From assembly GCA_021307315.1 (NCBI GenBank), contig JAJSPD010000006.1:496001-560000 (forward strand): a stretch of DNA of 64,000 nucleotides, given 5' to 3'. The DNA comes from Bisporella sp. PMI_857. Its lineage: Eukaryota > Ascomycota > Leotiomycetes > Helotiales > Helotiaceae. Shown here in pieces: positions 22,860 through 33,726 of the stretch (positions are counted from its first letter, which is position 1; every line of letters starts with the position of its first letter). Both the position numbers and the translations under genes were made by a program. The notes beneath the pieces were generated by a model that had not been told where the DNA came from, did not search any database, and was given only the letters and a program-made list of their open reading frames with translations.

Positions 22860-23989
22860 TTATTGATTCGTGGGATGCCATGGCGGTACAAATGCCTTCA
22901 CCTTCACTATTTCAGTGCCTTTCCCCTCTAATTCCCACTCCAGCTTAAATTCATCGCCTTCTTTGTAGCCTCCAGCCTCACCTTGAATTATCATATCTGT
23001 CATTGTCTCCAGCCTACATAAACCTAATCCGATATTCCCAATCCCAGCCAACCACTTCCCCGCACTTCTACCTCTCTTTTCAAACCTCCCAATACTCGTT
23101 TCCGGAGGTATGCCCTGAGATCCATAATCCTTGCTAGGATCGTACTCCAGAGTAGTCGGTATAGGCTCATTCACACCATATAACATGACGGGCAATATCC
23201 TCTTCCTAACGACGCCTGTATGATGCGTCCTAATGGTCAATTCCTGCCCAACATAACATCCCTTTCTATAATCAATGCCCCCATAAAATCAACATTGCTT
23301 TCCTGCGGCAACGCTGACTCCCGAATTAGTTCGTCCTGTCCTTCCGCAATACCTCTCAAATACCTGCGTACGCGATATACTTCCTCTCCAACCTCCTCGA
23401 CATCCTCTTCGGGCTTCCGCCCTCCAGGCAGAATGATACGTCGGCCCATCCCAGGCGCCCGCGCATCTTCGCATCCCACGTTGTCGTTTCCCTTGCCCTC
23501 CGAACTGGCATTGGAGCCGAAAGAATATTCCTTCCACCCTTGCCCTCCTGCTCCCTCCAAACAGCCCAAACGCCCTTCTCCCCCTCCTCCACAAGTCGCA
23601 CATCAAACTTCGCCCTCAGCTTATACCGTCGAATATGCTTCACCAACTTGTCCGCCTCCTTAGCATCAACCTCTATCAACCATGCTCCTTCGACCCCTGG
23701 GTATATAAAGACGTCATTTACTAAGCGGCCTTTTGCATTGAGAAACGCTGCGTAGAATCCTGTTATACGAGGCGTGGAGGGAGCGAGGTTTGCGGTTATG
23801 ACGCCTTGCAGGAAGTGTGTTGCGTCTGGGCCGCGGAGGGAAACGAGACGGCGGGTTGTGATCTTGGTGAGCCCGGAAGAGGGGGCTGTGGTGGGTTTTG
23901 GTGAGTGGAATAGGTCTGCATACTCTGCATATGTAGGGTGGGCGATTGTAAAGCTTTAAGGGCTTTGGGAGGGCTCGTAGGGTCTTCAT
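22860..23989 (-). CDS. IBA57: Iba57/YgfZ-family mitochondrial Fe-S cluster assembly factor
   Basis: A mitochondrial matrix folate-binding-like protein needed for maturation of [4Fe-4S] enzymes such as aconitase and lipoate synthase. The family signature K-G-C-Y-x-G-Q-E is present as [20 protein letters not shown] (about 23,215-23,275), followed by RKRILPVML. The N-terminal region [20 protein letters not shown] then [13 protein letters not shown] is the conserved GcvT-like start. The C-terminus ends [12 protein letters not shown]. The protein is read from three frames. One-base breaks lie near 23,955, near 23,545 and at the G run 23,278-23,282 (CCCCC on the + strand), where one extra base restores the signature. 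The preferred start is the ATG at 23989 ([10 protein letters not shown]), giving a basic presequence-like N-terminus; an in-frame ATG at 24121 is also possible. Such an essential single-copy gene is unlikely to be dead. Confidence 0.88.
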
Positions 23990-25642
23990 TTTTGGGGGTT
24001 TGGTGAGTTGTGGTTGAGCTTTGTAATTTGTGATGTCAGGTTCGCGTGGAGCGGGAGTTTTCCGCGCCTTGACTTTTCTGCAACGACGGGTTTCGCCAGT
24101 TTCGGTAACATACACCATCATCTCAAAGTTGAGTTAGCTTTTAGCCACAACCCTTAATGGTATATGTTCAAATGCAATTGCCTTCCTTTAAAGGTTCAGC
24201 GTCAATTCAATTATTCCAGACAATGCGAAAATAATATCTTTCAATGAGTTGTCAACCACTTTTGATTGCTTATGAAAGTCTTCATTCACTAGCAACAACA
24301 CTCTTTCTATTTGCCTTCTCGGTATCGAGTAAAATATTTTGTTTGCCTGCAACTCCAATTGAAGCGAAGGCTCTATAATTTTTAGACTTTTTTGTGTTAC
24401 GGGTAAAATAAGGCACTTGCGGTCTGAGTAATATGGCATGAGGCTTCTCAGTTTCTTAGTTTCTTCGTTTCTTGTTGCTTTATTCTACTTCAGCAGACCA
24501 ACTTTGTCGGTAGCTTGCAGTTTACTGTGGCTTGTTTCAAAAAAAGTAATTGTCATCAGGTTTTTTATTGCAAACGCATATACGGAATAACCTTGTGTTG
24601 CACTATGTCATCTCTTGTTTCCATTTAGAATTGGTTTGGTGTAGAAGGATGACCATGAACGTATATTATCAAGTTTTATACAGAAGTTTATAACCTAGCA
24701 AGTGCTCATATATTCCACATCAGAGGATTCTTGTATAACTAGGGTTTATTATTACTGTCGATCTTATGCCGCTTGCTAAATTTCCGTGTGTTTATGGTTT
24801 GTGAGTACTCCTTATTTTCTCTTATGGAATCATAGCTTGAAATTTCCGCCCAAAGCTTGTGATAGCTTAACGAAGATTCGTTATAAATGTATGTTTCACA
24901 CTTATTCCAAAGCGATAAGCCAATTTACCCAATCTGTAATACTCATGGGAACGGGCGTGTTCAGGATAGGAACTAAACATAATTTATTGTAGAAAGATTG
25001 TCTACTTTTGGATTAGGCTTTGTTTGCGTTGCTCTTAGTTTTGCTGTGTACCTTAAAAGGCAATTTGTTTCCTGTCCGATACTAAAGGTCTAATATGTTT
25101 CCAAGACGTGATCAAGTACTGAGTTATATATACTAATACAACTATATTAAAAATCATAGTAATCTTTGAGACAAGAGTCGTTCTGTCACCATCCACTTTT
25201 TAGATATCTCCTTTGTGAAACATGCAATTGATGTGTCAATACTTGAATTAGTGCTATATAACTCAACATTAGGAGTTCATATCCAACGGTATGAAGATTT
25301 GAGCACAAGTTCACTATCTGATATCATCTAGCAAAATCCGAGTCACGCGTATCTTGCACTGCTGCTGCTGCCTTCCAGGTTGGCTGGCAAGCGAGGCGGC
25401 GAGTTGGTGAAACAACGTTTTGCACACAATCGCAACAGTCAATTCCTTAATATGACATTAAATTGAGAATTTACAGAAAGCAGTCAACAAATTCATATCT
25501 GCAATGTTCGGGAATACATACATGGACTTGTCAAAATTCGATAAGGCTGAGACCGGAACACATGACCATGAAGCGCCTGCAGCCTGCCATGCCATTGCCT
25601 CTCACCTCAGAATTTTATGAGCCATGCCTCGCTGGATATGAA
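23990..25642. other. Intergenic, AT-rich
   Basis: No gene is supported. A frame at 25,509-25,620 starting MFGNTYMDLSKFDKAE could be the first exon of the NF-YA-like gene, but I could not find a fitting splice donor. Confidence 0.35.
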
Positions 25643-26121
25643 TCTCTCAAGTTTCGTACCTGAAAGCCACAGAATCAACGACCAGCATTTCTGAACCGAG
25701 TGACCCCGATGACAAACATCCCATCGCGGATCAGCAGCTGCTAGGTTCATCACAACCGACCCTGATTTCTCACCAACAGTTATCACAATCGTTGACGAGT
25801 TCTATCGACATTTCAAACAACAAGCGCCCTGCAAACTTGAACTCCAAGCAATCCCATCGCATTCTCAAAAGACGCGCAGCACGGCAGCGGTTGAAGGAGC
25901 TATTGAATTCCCGGCCGAAGCCGAAGATCACGCCTTATGTATTTCCGTCTGGTGTGTCATGTGCGCTACTCAGACGACCTCAAGGCCCAGATGGTCGATT
26001 CATGAATGCAGAAGAGGTTGTTGAAAAGAGCGAAACGGAGGCGCCAAAAGGGGTTAGCAAGAATATTAATGAGTCTAAGCCACCTGCTCAGTTAAGCTTA
26101 AGCTTGAGAGGCAAGCTGTAA
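25643..26121 (+). CDS. Divergent NF-YA/HAP2-like protein with eroded DNA-binding segment
   Basis: The frame is open from about 25,643 to the TAA before 26122, but has no ATG ahead of the domain, so a 5' exon is missing or decayed. A Gln/Ser/Thr-rich stretch is followed by a CBF/NF-YA domain: NLNSKQSHRILKRRAARQRL (25,834-25,893) matches the subunit-association helix (consensus YVNAKQYHRILKRRxARxKL). The second part reads KPKITPYVFPSGVSCALLRR then PQGPDGRFMNAEEVV. The consensus there is KPYLHESRHxHAMRRPRGxGGRFL. Pro-Tyr, Ser, Ala, the Arg-Arg-Pro and GRF remain, but the His-Glu-Ser-Arg-His-x-His core is gone and one residue is added. Genuine HAP2 should be elsewhere in the genome. The protein could still bind Hap3/Hap5 (NF-YB/NF-YC) but probably not CCAAT. 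The frame is unbroken across the domain, unlike many neighbours. Alternative: a decaying duplicate. Confidence 0.65.
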
Positions 26122-26873
26122 ATCAACCTGGACGTGTCAAAGAAGGCGGTTGAAGCCAAGGGCATTCTTTTAACAGCAGCTTGGCAAATATCAAAATGTC
26201 TGGAGTGGTCGATGATCGGCATTAGGGAATAAAGAATCGCCTACCTATCTCTAGCATATCTCGGGCGGAGACAGCTTCTTGAAGCAAAGGAGAAAGTAGA
26301 TTCTGGCACCGGGATTAGGACTGCTTTGAGCTGGTGCAACCAACGTCCTTTCGCAGCAGCATGGTGGGTTTGCCTGAGAGAAAAGGCTTGCATGGTTTTC
26401 ATGCAGCACGCTAGATTGGAGGTTTAGAACTCATTGCGATACATGTTTATGTGCATTAGGGCAGGACTGTTAGAGTTTCTATTGGCTGTATCTACGATTT
26501 ATATTTGGGACCCCTAAAACTGGGGGGGGGGGGGAAGGTGGGTTGTTTATTGAAAGTAGTCATTGAACTGAAAGGCAAAGTCGATAAAAATAAAAGGAAG
26601 CAGTTACCATCACTAAATGACTATCCAGCTCTAGAGCATGGCCCTGTTATTACAACCATCCAAACAAAGCAAGGTTTAAAATAAAATATCTAAAGCTGGG
26701 TATATTCTGCCCAAACATAAAATGCCACGCAGCCTTCAGCATGCGACGACCGCATCACCCGATATCTTACCCGGGTGCCTCTCGGCTAACGCGGCATATA
26801 TATCCGTGCCCATACCCGACATATATAAATCCATCCCGACGCTTCACCATTCAATCCTCCAAGAGCAATGCGT
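26122..26873. other. Intergenic region with 13-base G run
   Basis: A G homopolymer lies at about 26,522-26,534. No gene is visible. Confidence 0.45.
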
Positions 26874-26942
26874 GGCCTGGTGGTGTAGGTGGTTAGCATA
26901 CGGCAGCTTGCTGAGACGCGGGTTTGAGTCCCGCCCAGGTCC
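26874..26942 (+). tRNA. tRNA-like element with shortened anticodon arm (pseudo-tRNA)
   Basis: The acceptor stem GGCCTGG (26874-26880) pairs with CCAGGTC (26935-26941; one G-T pair). The T arm GCGGG-TTTGAGT-CCCGC (26918-26934) is a perfect 5-bp stem with a 7-base loop. A-box-like TGGTGTAGGTGG and B-box-like GGTTTGAGTCC are present, and a T6 pol III terminator follows at 26943-26948. The D arm is weak but possible. Between D and T arms only 18 bases remain: a 4-bp CGGC/GCTG stem with a 5-base loop AGCTT plus AGAC. A normal anticodon arm (5 bp, 7-base loop) does not fit, and the total of 69 bases is about four short. I therefore assign no amino acid. Confidence 0.6.
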
Positions 26943-26948
26943 TTTTTT

Positions 26949-27743
26949 GTGCCGGTGTCAAGGCAGAATCTGGGTGAACCCGGGCGTATATGAGAGGTGG
27001 TTCTTGAGATGCATATTTATCGGAGCCCGTTGAAGGAGGCTTGACACGACAACAAAGATTCTTTTTGTTTCGTTTGGCCATACGTGCTGCGGTATTTGCT
27101 AGAACGCTTAAGGATATCTTGGTAGTTGACAAGTGAGCACCGGCTGCACTGTCTCTATTGGTATTTTCACAGTCTAGAAGATGGATGCCGGGGAGAATGT
27201 GTCCAGAACTAATACCGCATGAGATATTTTCTTGGGTAAGGAAAAGGAGTTGACAAAGGAACAGAGATTCACTTCACAACATGCTCAAGCGGGCAACAAG
27301 TAAGGCTGTTTTTGCGAAAGGACCAAACACTAAAATGAGGAGGTTATTATGAATTCTGGAACATTGATAATTTGCTTTAGGTAGCCCTGTTGTGGCTTTC
27401 ACACGAGAATGGCTTTCGGCCTTTGATTTCTCTGCCTCTCAGAATCTTGGACACTTAGCTTTTGCCTACTACGCAACCCTTGCCTTAACATAAAAACGTC
27501 CAAAATCTTTGCGTCGGAAGTTTCGTGTATGTATATTGTATTGGAGCATCGTCTAGCCTTCTACAATGTAATGTTATCATTATAAGCATCATCTCCATCC
27601 GCCCATCTTACACAAACGCCAGAGCAGCAATCCCTAGACACCGAGCCATGACACGCCGTCTCGCTAACCTATCTTACATCTAGTCTCCATCTAGTAACAA
27701 TGTCTACGTCTTCTAAAAGGCGGCACGGCCTCATCTCAATTCT
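26949..27743. other. Intergenic region
   Basis: No gene visible between the tRNA-like element and the 3' end of the protoglobin-domain gene. Confidence 0.4.
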
Positions 27744-28524
27744 CTACTTTCCTTCTTCGTTCTCATCAGCCAGGTAATGCCTGGCAAAAAGATCATTCTG
27801 GATCCAAATGACCTTGTTGAGCGCCCTCAACACGCGACTTTTCGTCGCCGTATCGATCTCCTTCATCTCCATCACCGCAGCAATCACTACATCAACCACA
27901 TAGCCCAGCAAGACACTCACTATGATATATCCGTTAGCGAATCTCTTGCGTCATCCTTGAAAAAAAATAGAGGAAGGGAAAGGGGGTGGAGGGGGAACGG
28001 AAAAGGCATGACCTACTATGGATATACTCGACACGAAGCTCAGGCTTCTTCTCCCGGTGCTTGAACCCCGGCTTCCCCGTGTGCATAATCCCCACATTAT
28101 TCAGATAGACCCAGAATTTGCTATCGGGGCCAAGATCTTTCGTGGTCACCAACTTCACGAGGTAATTCTATAGCCACCTATCAGCTTTCCTTCTTATCTT
28201 ATCTCGCTGGTCTCAAAAAGGGCCAAAAAACGCACCTTGAGAAAATCCTTCCGGAGGGCGATCTGAGGATGGTCGAGCGTGAGCTCCTGGACGCTCTTCA
28301 CGGTTTTGTAGTCGGTGTTTTTGGGCACGAAGGCTTGGGCGGTGATGTCGAAGCTCAGGAGCTTGGTATAGACGGCATCGAGGATGGAGGGACGAGGGGG
28401 CGATAAGTGGCGCGGAAGCAAGTAGAGCATCTGTGTCGTCCGTGGTCAGGCCCAGGAACTGCGAAAGATACGCGATCCTCGACGGAAGGTCGTTTTTCAA
28501 CGACTCGGCTGAGATATGTTGCAT
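27744..28524 (-). CDS. Protoglobin-domain (globin-fold) protein
   Basis: Three exons (28524-28236, 28167-28017, 27919-27744) with fitting phases; the last junction splits an ATG codon (A|TG). The protein runs from MQHISAESLKNDLPSRIAYL, then FLGLTTDDTDALLASAPLIA, PSILDAVYTKLLSFDITAQA, LDHPQIALRKDFLKNYLVKL, KFWVYLNNVGIMHTGKPGFK, HREKKPELRVEYIHMSVLLG and YVVDVVIAAVMEM to LADENEEGK. This is the globin-fold protoglobin/globin-sensor domain found in many ascomycete cytosolic proteins. A His in the MHTGKPGFKHR segment is the likely proximal haem ligand by analogy. Near 28,388-28,400 two C runs (G on the + strand) are each one base short; adding one to each gives APLIAPLVPSILDAVY. It probably binds haem and small gases; no output domain is attached. 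Length about 205 residues, normal for the single-domain form. Confidence 0.8.
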
Positions 28525-29265
28525 CGTAGATTATCTTTCAAACAGCAACAAGAAGCGGGTGTGAATTTGTATGCGATAATCAAGCAGATATATGTGGATA
28601 TTTTGAATTTCGAAATGTCCATGACATCAAACGAAGATCGCTGCTTTTTATATACATTTTGGACGATAGGCATTTTGTATGGATCGTATGATTCAGGAAC
28701 ACTGAGAAGCAAACCTCCAAGGAGACCACGGAGAAGCGCAATTCACTATATGTCAGCGTTCTGCATTCAACGGATATTCTGGAAGCCAGTCGCACCACTT
28801 TGCGATTACGGTACATAGACAGACGAATGAGAGCGCTTCCGGGACTCGCCTACAACAGGGGTCAATAATCGGGAGATGAAGCGAACTGAAACGAAAAAAA
28901 TAGGAGCGTTGAATCGGAGAGCTTGGATTTGTAAAGGAGTCGGCAAGAAGATGTGAGGCGAGTCACTTGTGGGTTGACTTTGGCTCTGAGTCTGAAAATT
29001 GCTTGCCAGCACATGGACGTGAAAGATTTGGGTTGTGGAGCCATCCACCTCTCCCACGCAGCGGGTCGTATGACATAACTCGCACTTACTAACACCCTGC
29101 AATTATGAATTCATTACGCAAAGAAGATCAAGATTTAGAGGAGAAACATGTATTGATCCTTCCCAGGATATGACACCTAAACGCATCGCTAACCATAAAA
29201 CCTAATCCAAACACCCTCTCATGCAAAACAACGAAACATCCATCCTACAAATGACGCCCTTTTGT
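28525..29265. other. Intergenic region
   Basis: Promoter side of the protoglobin gene and 3' flank of the WD gene. Short minus-strand frames at 28,806-29,102 show no family-like content. Confidence 0.4.
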
Positions 29266-32200
29266 CTAATCCGCCGTCGTCCCGCACTTCTTACACACAA
29301 GCTTCTGGCCTTTGCCCACCTTTCTCGCTCGAAAATCTTTTCCACCGCATTTCCTACAAGCAAGTGCTTCGCCCTCGCTAGAATCTTCTTCCGTGCCCGG
29401 ATCATCACTGCTTAATTCACTTACATAACTCCCTTTCTTCTCCAACTTTGGCGCGACTGACGCTAGCTTGGATGGGTCCGGCGAGCTGGTTTTCCAGGAC
29501 GCGACGTTCCAGAACTGGTAGCTTTTCCCTGAGCCATCTAACAGAAGGGATTATCGTCGCTGTCGCCCTTCATGCTAAAGCCTGGTGTTGGTGGTTGACT
29601 AATATTATAACTAGGCGCTTTATACAGACTTTGTGGTGGACTGGTTGTGGAAACACTAGATGCATTATGTAAAGGCGTTGCTGTGTATTGCGGCTGTCGT
29701 GCTGTGCTTGCGAGGTTTGAATGGGAGCCGCCACTTGATGGAGACTGGCCACCTCGGTTGAATTTGCCAGGTGAGACGCTTCGATCCGTGCGAGAATTCT
29801 TCGCTCCAAAGCGTATTGTATTATCCAAACTAGTATTACTATTGACAGAATTGCGCCATGAAAGTATATGATCAGATTGTAATGTCGGTGCACCGGTGGA
29901 GTTTCGTGAGACTGAGTTTCGTCGAGAATGTGATCCTGCACTATTCCGTGTCATGATGCTATTGCTTCGACCGAGCATCTTCTTAGAGAACATTGATCCA
30001 GTTTCCCACGACTCTTGGCGTCTCTTATGGAATGCACAGTCTTGTCTAAAGACTTTGATTCCTCCTTGATAATCCGCTGTTATAATTATGTTACCGTCCA
30101 TATGTGTACATCGCGCAAGATAAGCAGGTGTCTCCTCTGGCTTCTTGATTAGGATCTCGATACCCGAATGTTGCTTCTCTGCCTCTCGATTTTGTGCCGG
30201 CATAGAAGATGCATTTGACTCCTCTCTACTCAGTAAGGTTACCGGAGGTGGGTTGAAAGATCATATATTGGATCTCCAGAGGCGCTCAAAAGCTGGCGAG
30301 ACTTCGTCGGGGCAATGATTGCTGCTGTGACGATGTCCGGGTGTGCTTCGAAAAACTCCAATGGCCTCTTATCTTTGTTCTCGGGGTCTACTTGAGTGGT
30401 AGACCATATATAGGCTTTTCGATCTTCGCTTCCGCAGATTATATATTGTGCATCATCGCTGAAGCTGGCATTAATCTGACTGCATGTATTCTCATGCCCT
30501 CTGAATTTCATTTCGAGACTCTTGTCTCGAAGATTGTACACACGAACTCGTGAGTCATTACTTGTTATGAGAACTTTCATCTCCCCTTCTGGATCATCTG
30601 GTGGAAAGGTAATCGTCCGAATTCCAGTTATTTTGCTTCCCTTGGCGTTCTTTCCTCTAGAAGATCTCACGTGGATCTGCGTATGGTATTTCAAGCCTTC
30701 TGTTTCATAGAACAAACAAAGCCCGGATAACACACCTGCCATGGCAGTCTTCCCGTCTGGGTGAACGCCACAGCCGTGATTAGGTCTGGCAGCTGATTCC
30801 AAAACGCCACAGACTTGTCGGGTATACTCCACAATCGCAAAACTGAGTCTAGCGAGCCGGCCAAGAAAAACCTGTCATCCTTGGGATGGAAAGCTATTGA
30901 TGTGACAAAATCTTTGTGCTTGAATGTACAAAGGCATTCTTGTCTGCTGATATGCCACAATCTCACCGTCTTATCCATGGAGGAAGAGAGCAAAAAGTTG
31001 TTCTTGCTCCAACTCAGATCTAGAATATCACCGGTATGCCCCTCGAACTCGCGGATTGGTTTTGACCTGAAAACTGGTGCACTCAATCTTTCACCGCCCG
31101 AAGATCCAGAAACAACATCTTCCTCATGTTCGTGTTCTCGTCGTTCCCCCGGAGTCGAAATGACAGCCCACACTCGCACGACTTGGTCTCGACCAGCCGC
31201 CGCAAGATATTTCCCATCTTTGCTAAACTCCATCGCCCAGACCGCTCCACCAGCTTTCCCAGTTTTGGACAATTTATGAGGAACATCTGTCGTCGTTATT
31301 CCAGGAACCTTTTCGTCACTGACTGAATGGTGTTTACTGCCGCTTAGCTCTTGAGCTAGGAACATGCGGTTGAACTCTCTATCCTTCTTGTTATGCGCCC
31401 GTACCTTGATATATCTCGGCGGTTCTTTATGCTGTGGTATGTATCCATTCGCACCTATCGACGAAGAAAAGACACATGCATTCATGCCTTCAGTCCGCGG
31501 GTCTCCAAGCTCCGATTCATCGTCATCCGCATCGAATGTTTGGTCCTTCTTCTTCCCACCAATTATGCTGAATCGACTTAGGAATGACACGCCCTTTCTA
31601 TAGTTAGAAGTTTGAAGTTAGTCGGTATTCTCGGAAAATTTTTAATCGGTTTTACGCCTCGGGTAAGCATGATATTTGAGATTACATTATAAGCCCAAAC
31701 TATAAACGCCAGGGTGGCTTTAATTCCAAGGAATATGGATGTAAAATAATACTTACTTCTTCTCTTTGAGGTGAATACTATCAGTGCGGCCTATTTCCGG
31801 GGTCTGCTGTCTGGACGGCGGCCCAGCAACCTCAGGGGTGCTAACATTCTCAAGCTTCGGACTATCTGGCAGACCAGCATTCCGCAGTTTTTGTGGTATG
31901 ATACTCTCAGTATTTGTCCGCTTCAGAATATGCTATACAATCTCAGTAAGTAAATCCTGCCTTCAAGCTGGGCGCAGTCTCGAGCTATCTGCAACAGACA
32001 GTTTACGTAAGATCTGTTGTGAAAAACGTACGTGTGACAAAGGGTCGATAGCTGTTGAAGATTGTAATGGAGGAGATGTTGCTCTTTCGCCATTGGCATC
32101 TTTCAAGGTAGCGCTCCGTATTGCTTGACAGGTCCCCTTTTCCCATTTGTTTGCGACTGCGGATTACCTAGAATGCAGAGCTTAGTTAGCATAAGCACAG

Positions 32201-32419
32201 CAAAGACATTCCTCTCTAGACGATCAATCGCAAGTCGCATAGCGCGGAATGATTGCGAATCTGCTCCAAGTATGATTACAACTAACCTTCAGAAGATGTT
32301 GCAGAGCGCGGTCGTACGGATTGTCCACTATCCGTCACAGTAGGAGAGTCAATGGTAGCCACGCTCCCCTCTTTATTCTGGTCGTCCGTCACTTGAATCT
32401 TCGGTAGTGCGACCTCCAT
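29266..32419 (-). CDS. WDR44-like WD40-repeat protein with C-terminal zinc ribbon
   Basis: A large WD40 protein resembling metazoan WDR44 and yeast Dgr2-type proteins, which act at the endosome/Golgi or in stress responses. The start is taken as the ATG at 32419 (MEVALPKIQVTDDQNKEGS). Disordered Ser/Pro exons follow, then KGVSFLSRFSIIGGKKKDQT, the conserved motif ahead of the propeller. Repeats include AGGAVWAMEFSKDGKYLAAA, GHTGDILDLSWSKNNFLLSS, HKDFVTSIAFHPKDDRFFLA, DGKTAMAGVLSGLCLFYETE, SLEMKFRGHENTC and ARCTHMDGNIIITADYQGGI. After a Ser-rich linker the text reads LLLDGSGKSYQFWNVASW and ends in CRKCGGKDFRARK...CKKCGTTAD, a four-Cys zinc ribbon. Frame breaks near 30,763 (T run), 30,250 (T run) and 29,547 (C run) are each repaired by one added base. 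Downstream of 29538 the apparent stop is such a break; the true stop is at 29266-29268. Confidence 0.85.
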
Positions 32420-33228
32420 CACCGATCCATATGGCTTCTCAGGATTTCTAGGTCTTCTAGAGTGTTGTAATTAGGGGTTTCGAGTGGTTCCGTGGATGCC
32501 GGTTAGAAGTTGAAGCCAAATTTGGGGATGTGGTGGGGGTTGACGTTTAGCACAATAAGCGTAGAATTGGTACGAGCTTTGTCGGCCGCAGAAGCCAAAT
32601 AAGCAATTGAAATGTAATTAGCAGAAAGCCGAATATTTATGCGTGGTGTTCTTATCCAAGGCGCATTTTCCCAAATGTCACAGAGGACAGACCGAGCATG
32701 TTTCCCAGTATATGTTATGTCCTGTAAACATAACCTCCGCTAGTGACGTCGCAAGAATCCCATTTTACAATAATCTTTCCCCTTTTTTGCGCATGCCGGG
32801 CCCGCTATGGTGGTTGGCGCTTGGCGTGCTGAAGGCTTCCCGAAGCTTAACGTTAGTAGGGCTGGTAGGGTATAGAACCACTGTAGGCCTTCCGCTCCTG
32901 CTGATCCTCAACCTCACGAATCAAGCTGCCTTTCTCATGTGTGACCCTGGTAATCCTGACATTTCGAGTGGACAGTCTGAGCTCATAAGGATCGAGGATC
33001 TATTGCTTGCCTTTATAGAGGAGTCCAGTTGCACTATTCTCAGTTGTTGATGGTCATCACCCAGCAAACACCACTCCTTCAGGAACAGAACTTTATCAAC
33101 GTGACCATCATTCCTGTCATTGTCAGGTGAGCCGCAAAGTCACCACAAACAAATCATTATTACGGCTACCGTGACTTGCCGATTGAGTTCTGATCTTACT
33201 GTACCGGTCCCTTGGGATCATCTCCACG
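32420..33228. other. Divergent promoter region between WD and deaminase genes
   Basis: Both flanking genes are transcribed outward from here. A 135-codon + frame at 32,643-33,050 has no family-like content and I do not call it a gene. Confidence 0.4.
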
Positions 33229-33726
33229 ATGAGTCTGCCCGCCACCCCCGATGTCCAATACATGCAGCACGCCCTTGAGCTTGCCCGGCAGTCACCACCC
33301 AAGCCCACAAACTATCGCGTCGGTGCCCTTCTTGTTGACGTTGATACTCAGACTGTTCTTGCAACGGGCTACACGCTTGAATGCGAAGGGAATACCCACG
33401 CGGAACAGAGCTGTTTTATAAAACTGGCCCAGCAGCATGCCATCCCAGAAGAGAATTTGGCAAACGTCCTGCCTAAAAATACGGTGCTTTATACGACGGT
33501 AGAGCCGTGTTTTAAGAGACTGAGCGGAAATACACCATGTGTGCAGCGGATATTGGGATATGGAAATGCTATCAAGACTGTTTTCGTTGGCGTGAAAGAG
33601 CCTGAGAAGTTTGTGGGCGAGAATACGGGAAGGAAGCAGTTAGAAGATGCAGGTATCAGGGTTGTGCTTGTAGAGGGTATGGAAAAGGATATCTTGGAGG
33701 TTGCTACTGCTGGACACGTCACCTGA
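33229..33726 (+). CDS. Cytidine/deoxycytidylate-type deaminase (RibD/DRAP-deaminase-like)
   Basis: A single-exon, 165-residue zinc-dependent deaminase. Motifs in order: an N-terminal helix with QYMQHALELARQSPPKPTNY, the substrate-site beta strand RVGALLVDVDTQTVLATGYT, the catalytic zinc motif NTHAEQSCFIK (His and the proton-shuttling Glu of HAE), and the second zinc motif TVEPCFKRLSGNTPCVQRIL (PC...C). The C-terminal VFVGVKEPEKFVGENTGRKQ and LEDAGIRVVLVEG match the RibD-type deaminase arrangement. Short length means only the deaminase domain is present, with no reductase or pseudouridine-synthase part. The loop between the two Cys is somewhat longer than the common PCxxC, as in some fungal riboflavin-pathway or unassigned deaminases. 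The frame is intact. The substrate (pyrimidine or diaminopyrimidine nucleotide) is uncertain. Confidence 0.85.
   Translation: MSLPATPDVQYMQHALELARQSPPKPTNYRVGALLVDVDTQTVLATGYTLECEGNTHAEQSCFIKLAQQHAIPEENLANVLPKNTVLYTTVEPCFKRLSGNTPCVQRILGYGNAIKTVFVGVKEPEKFVGENTGRKQLEDAGIRVVLVEGMEKDILEVATAGHVT

Noticed and set aside
32643..33050. 135-codon + strand frame between WD and deaminase genes
   Set aside because: Composition looks random, no motif, and it lies in a divergent promoter region.
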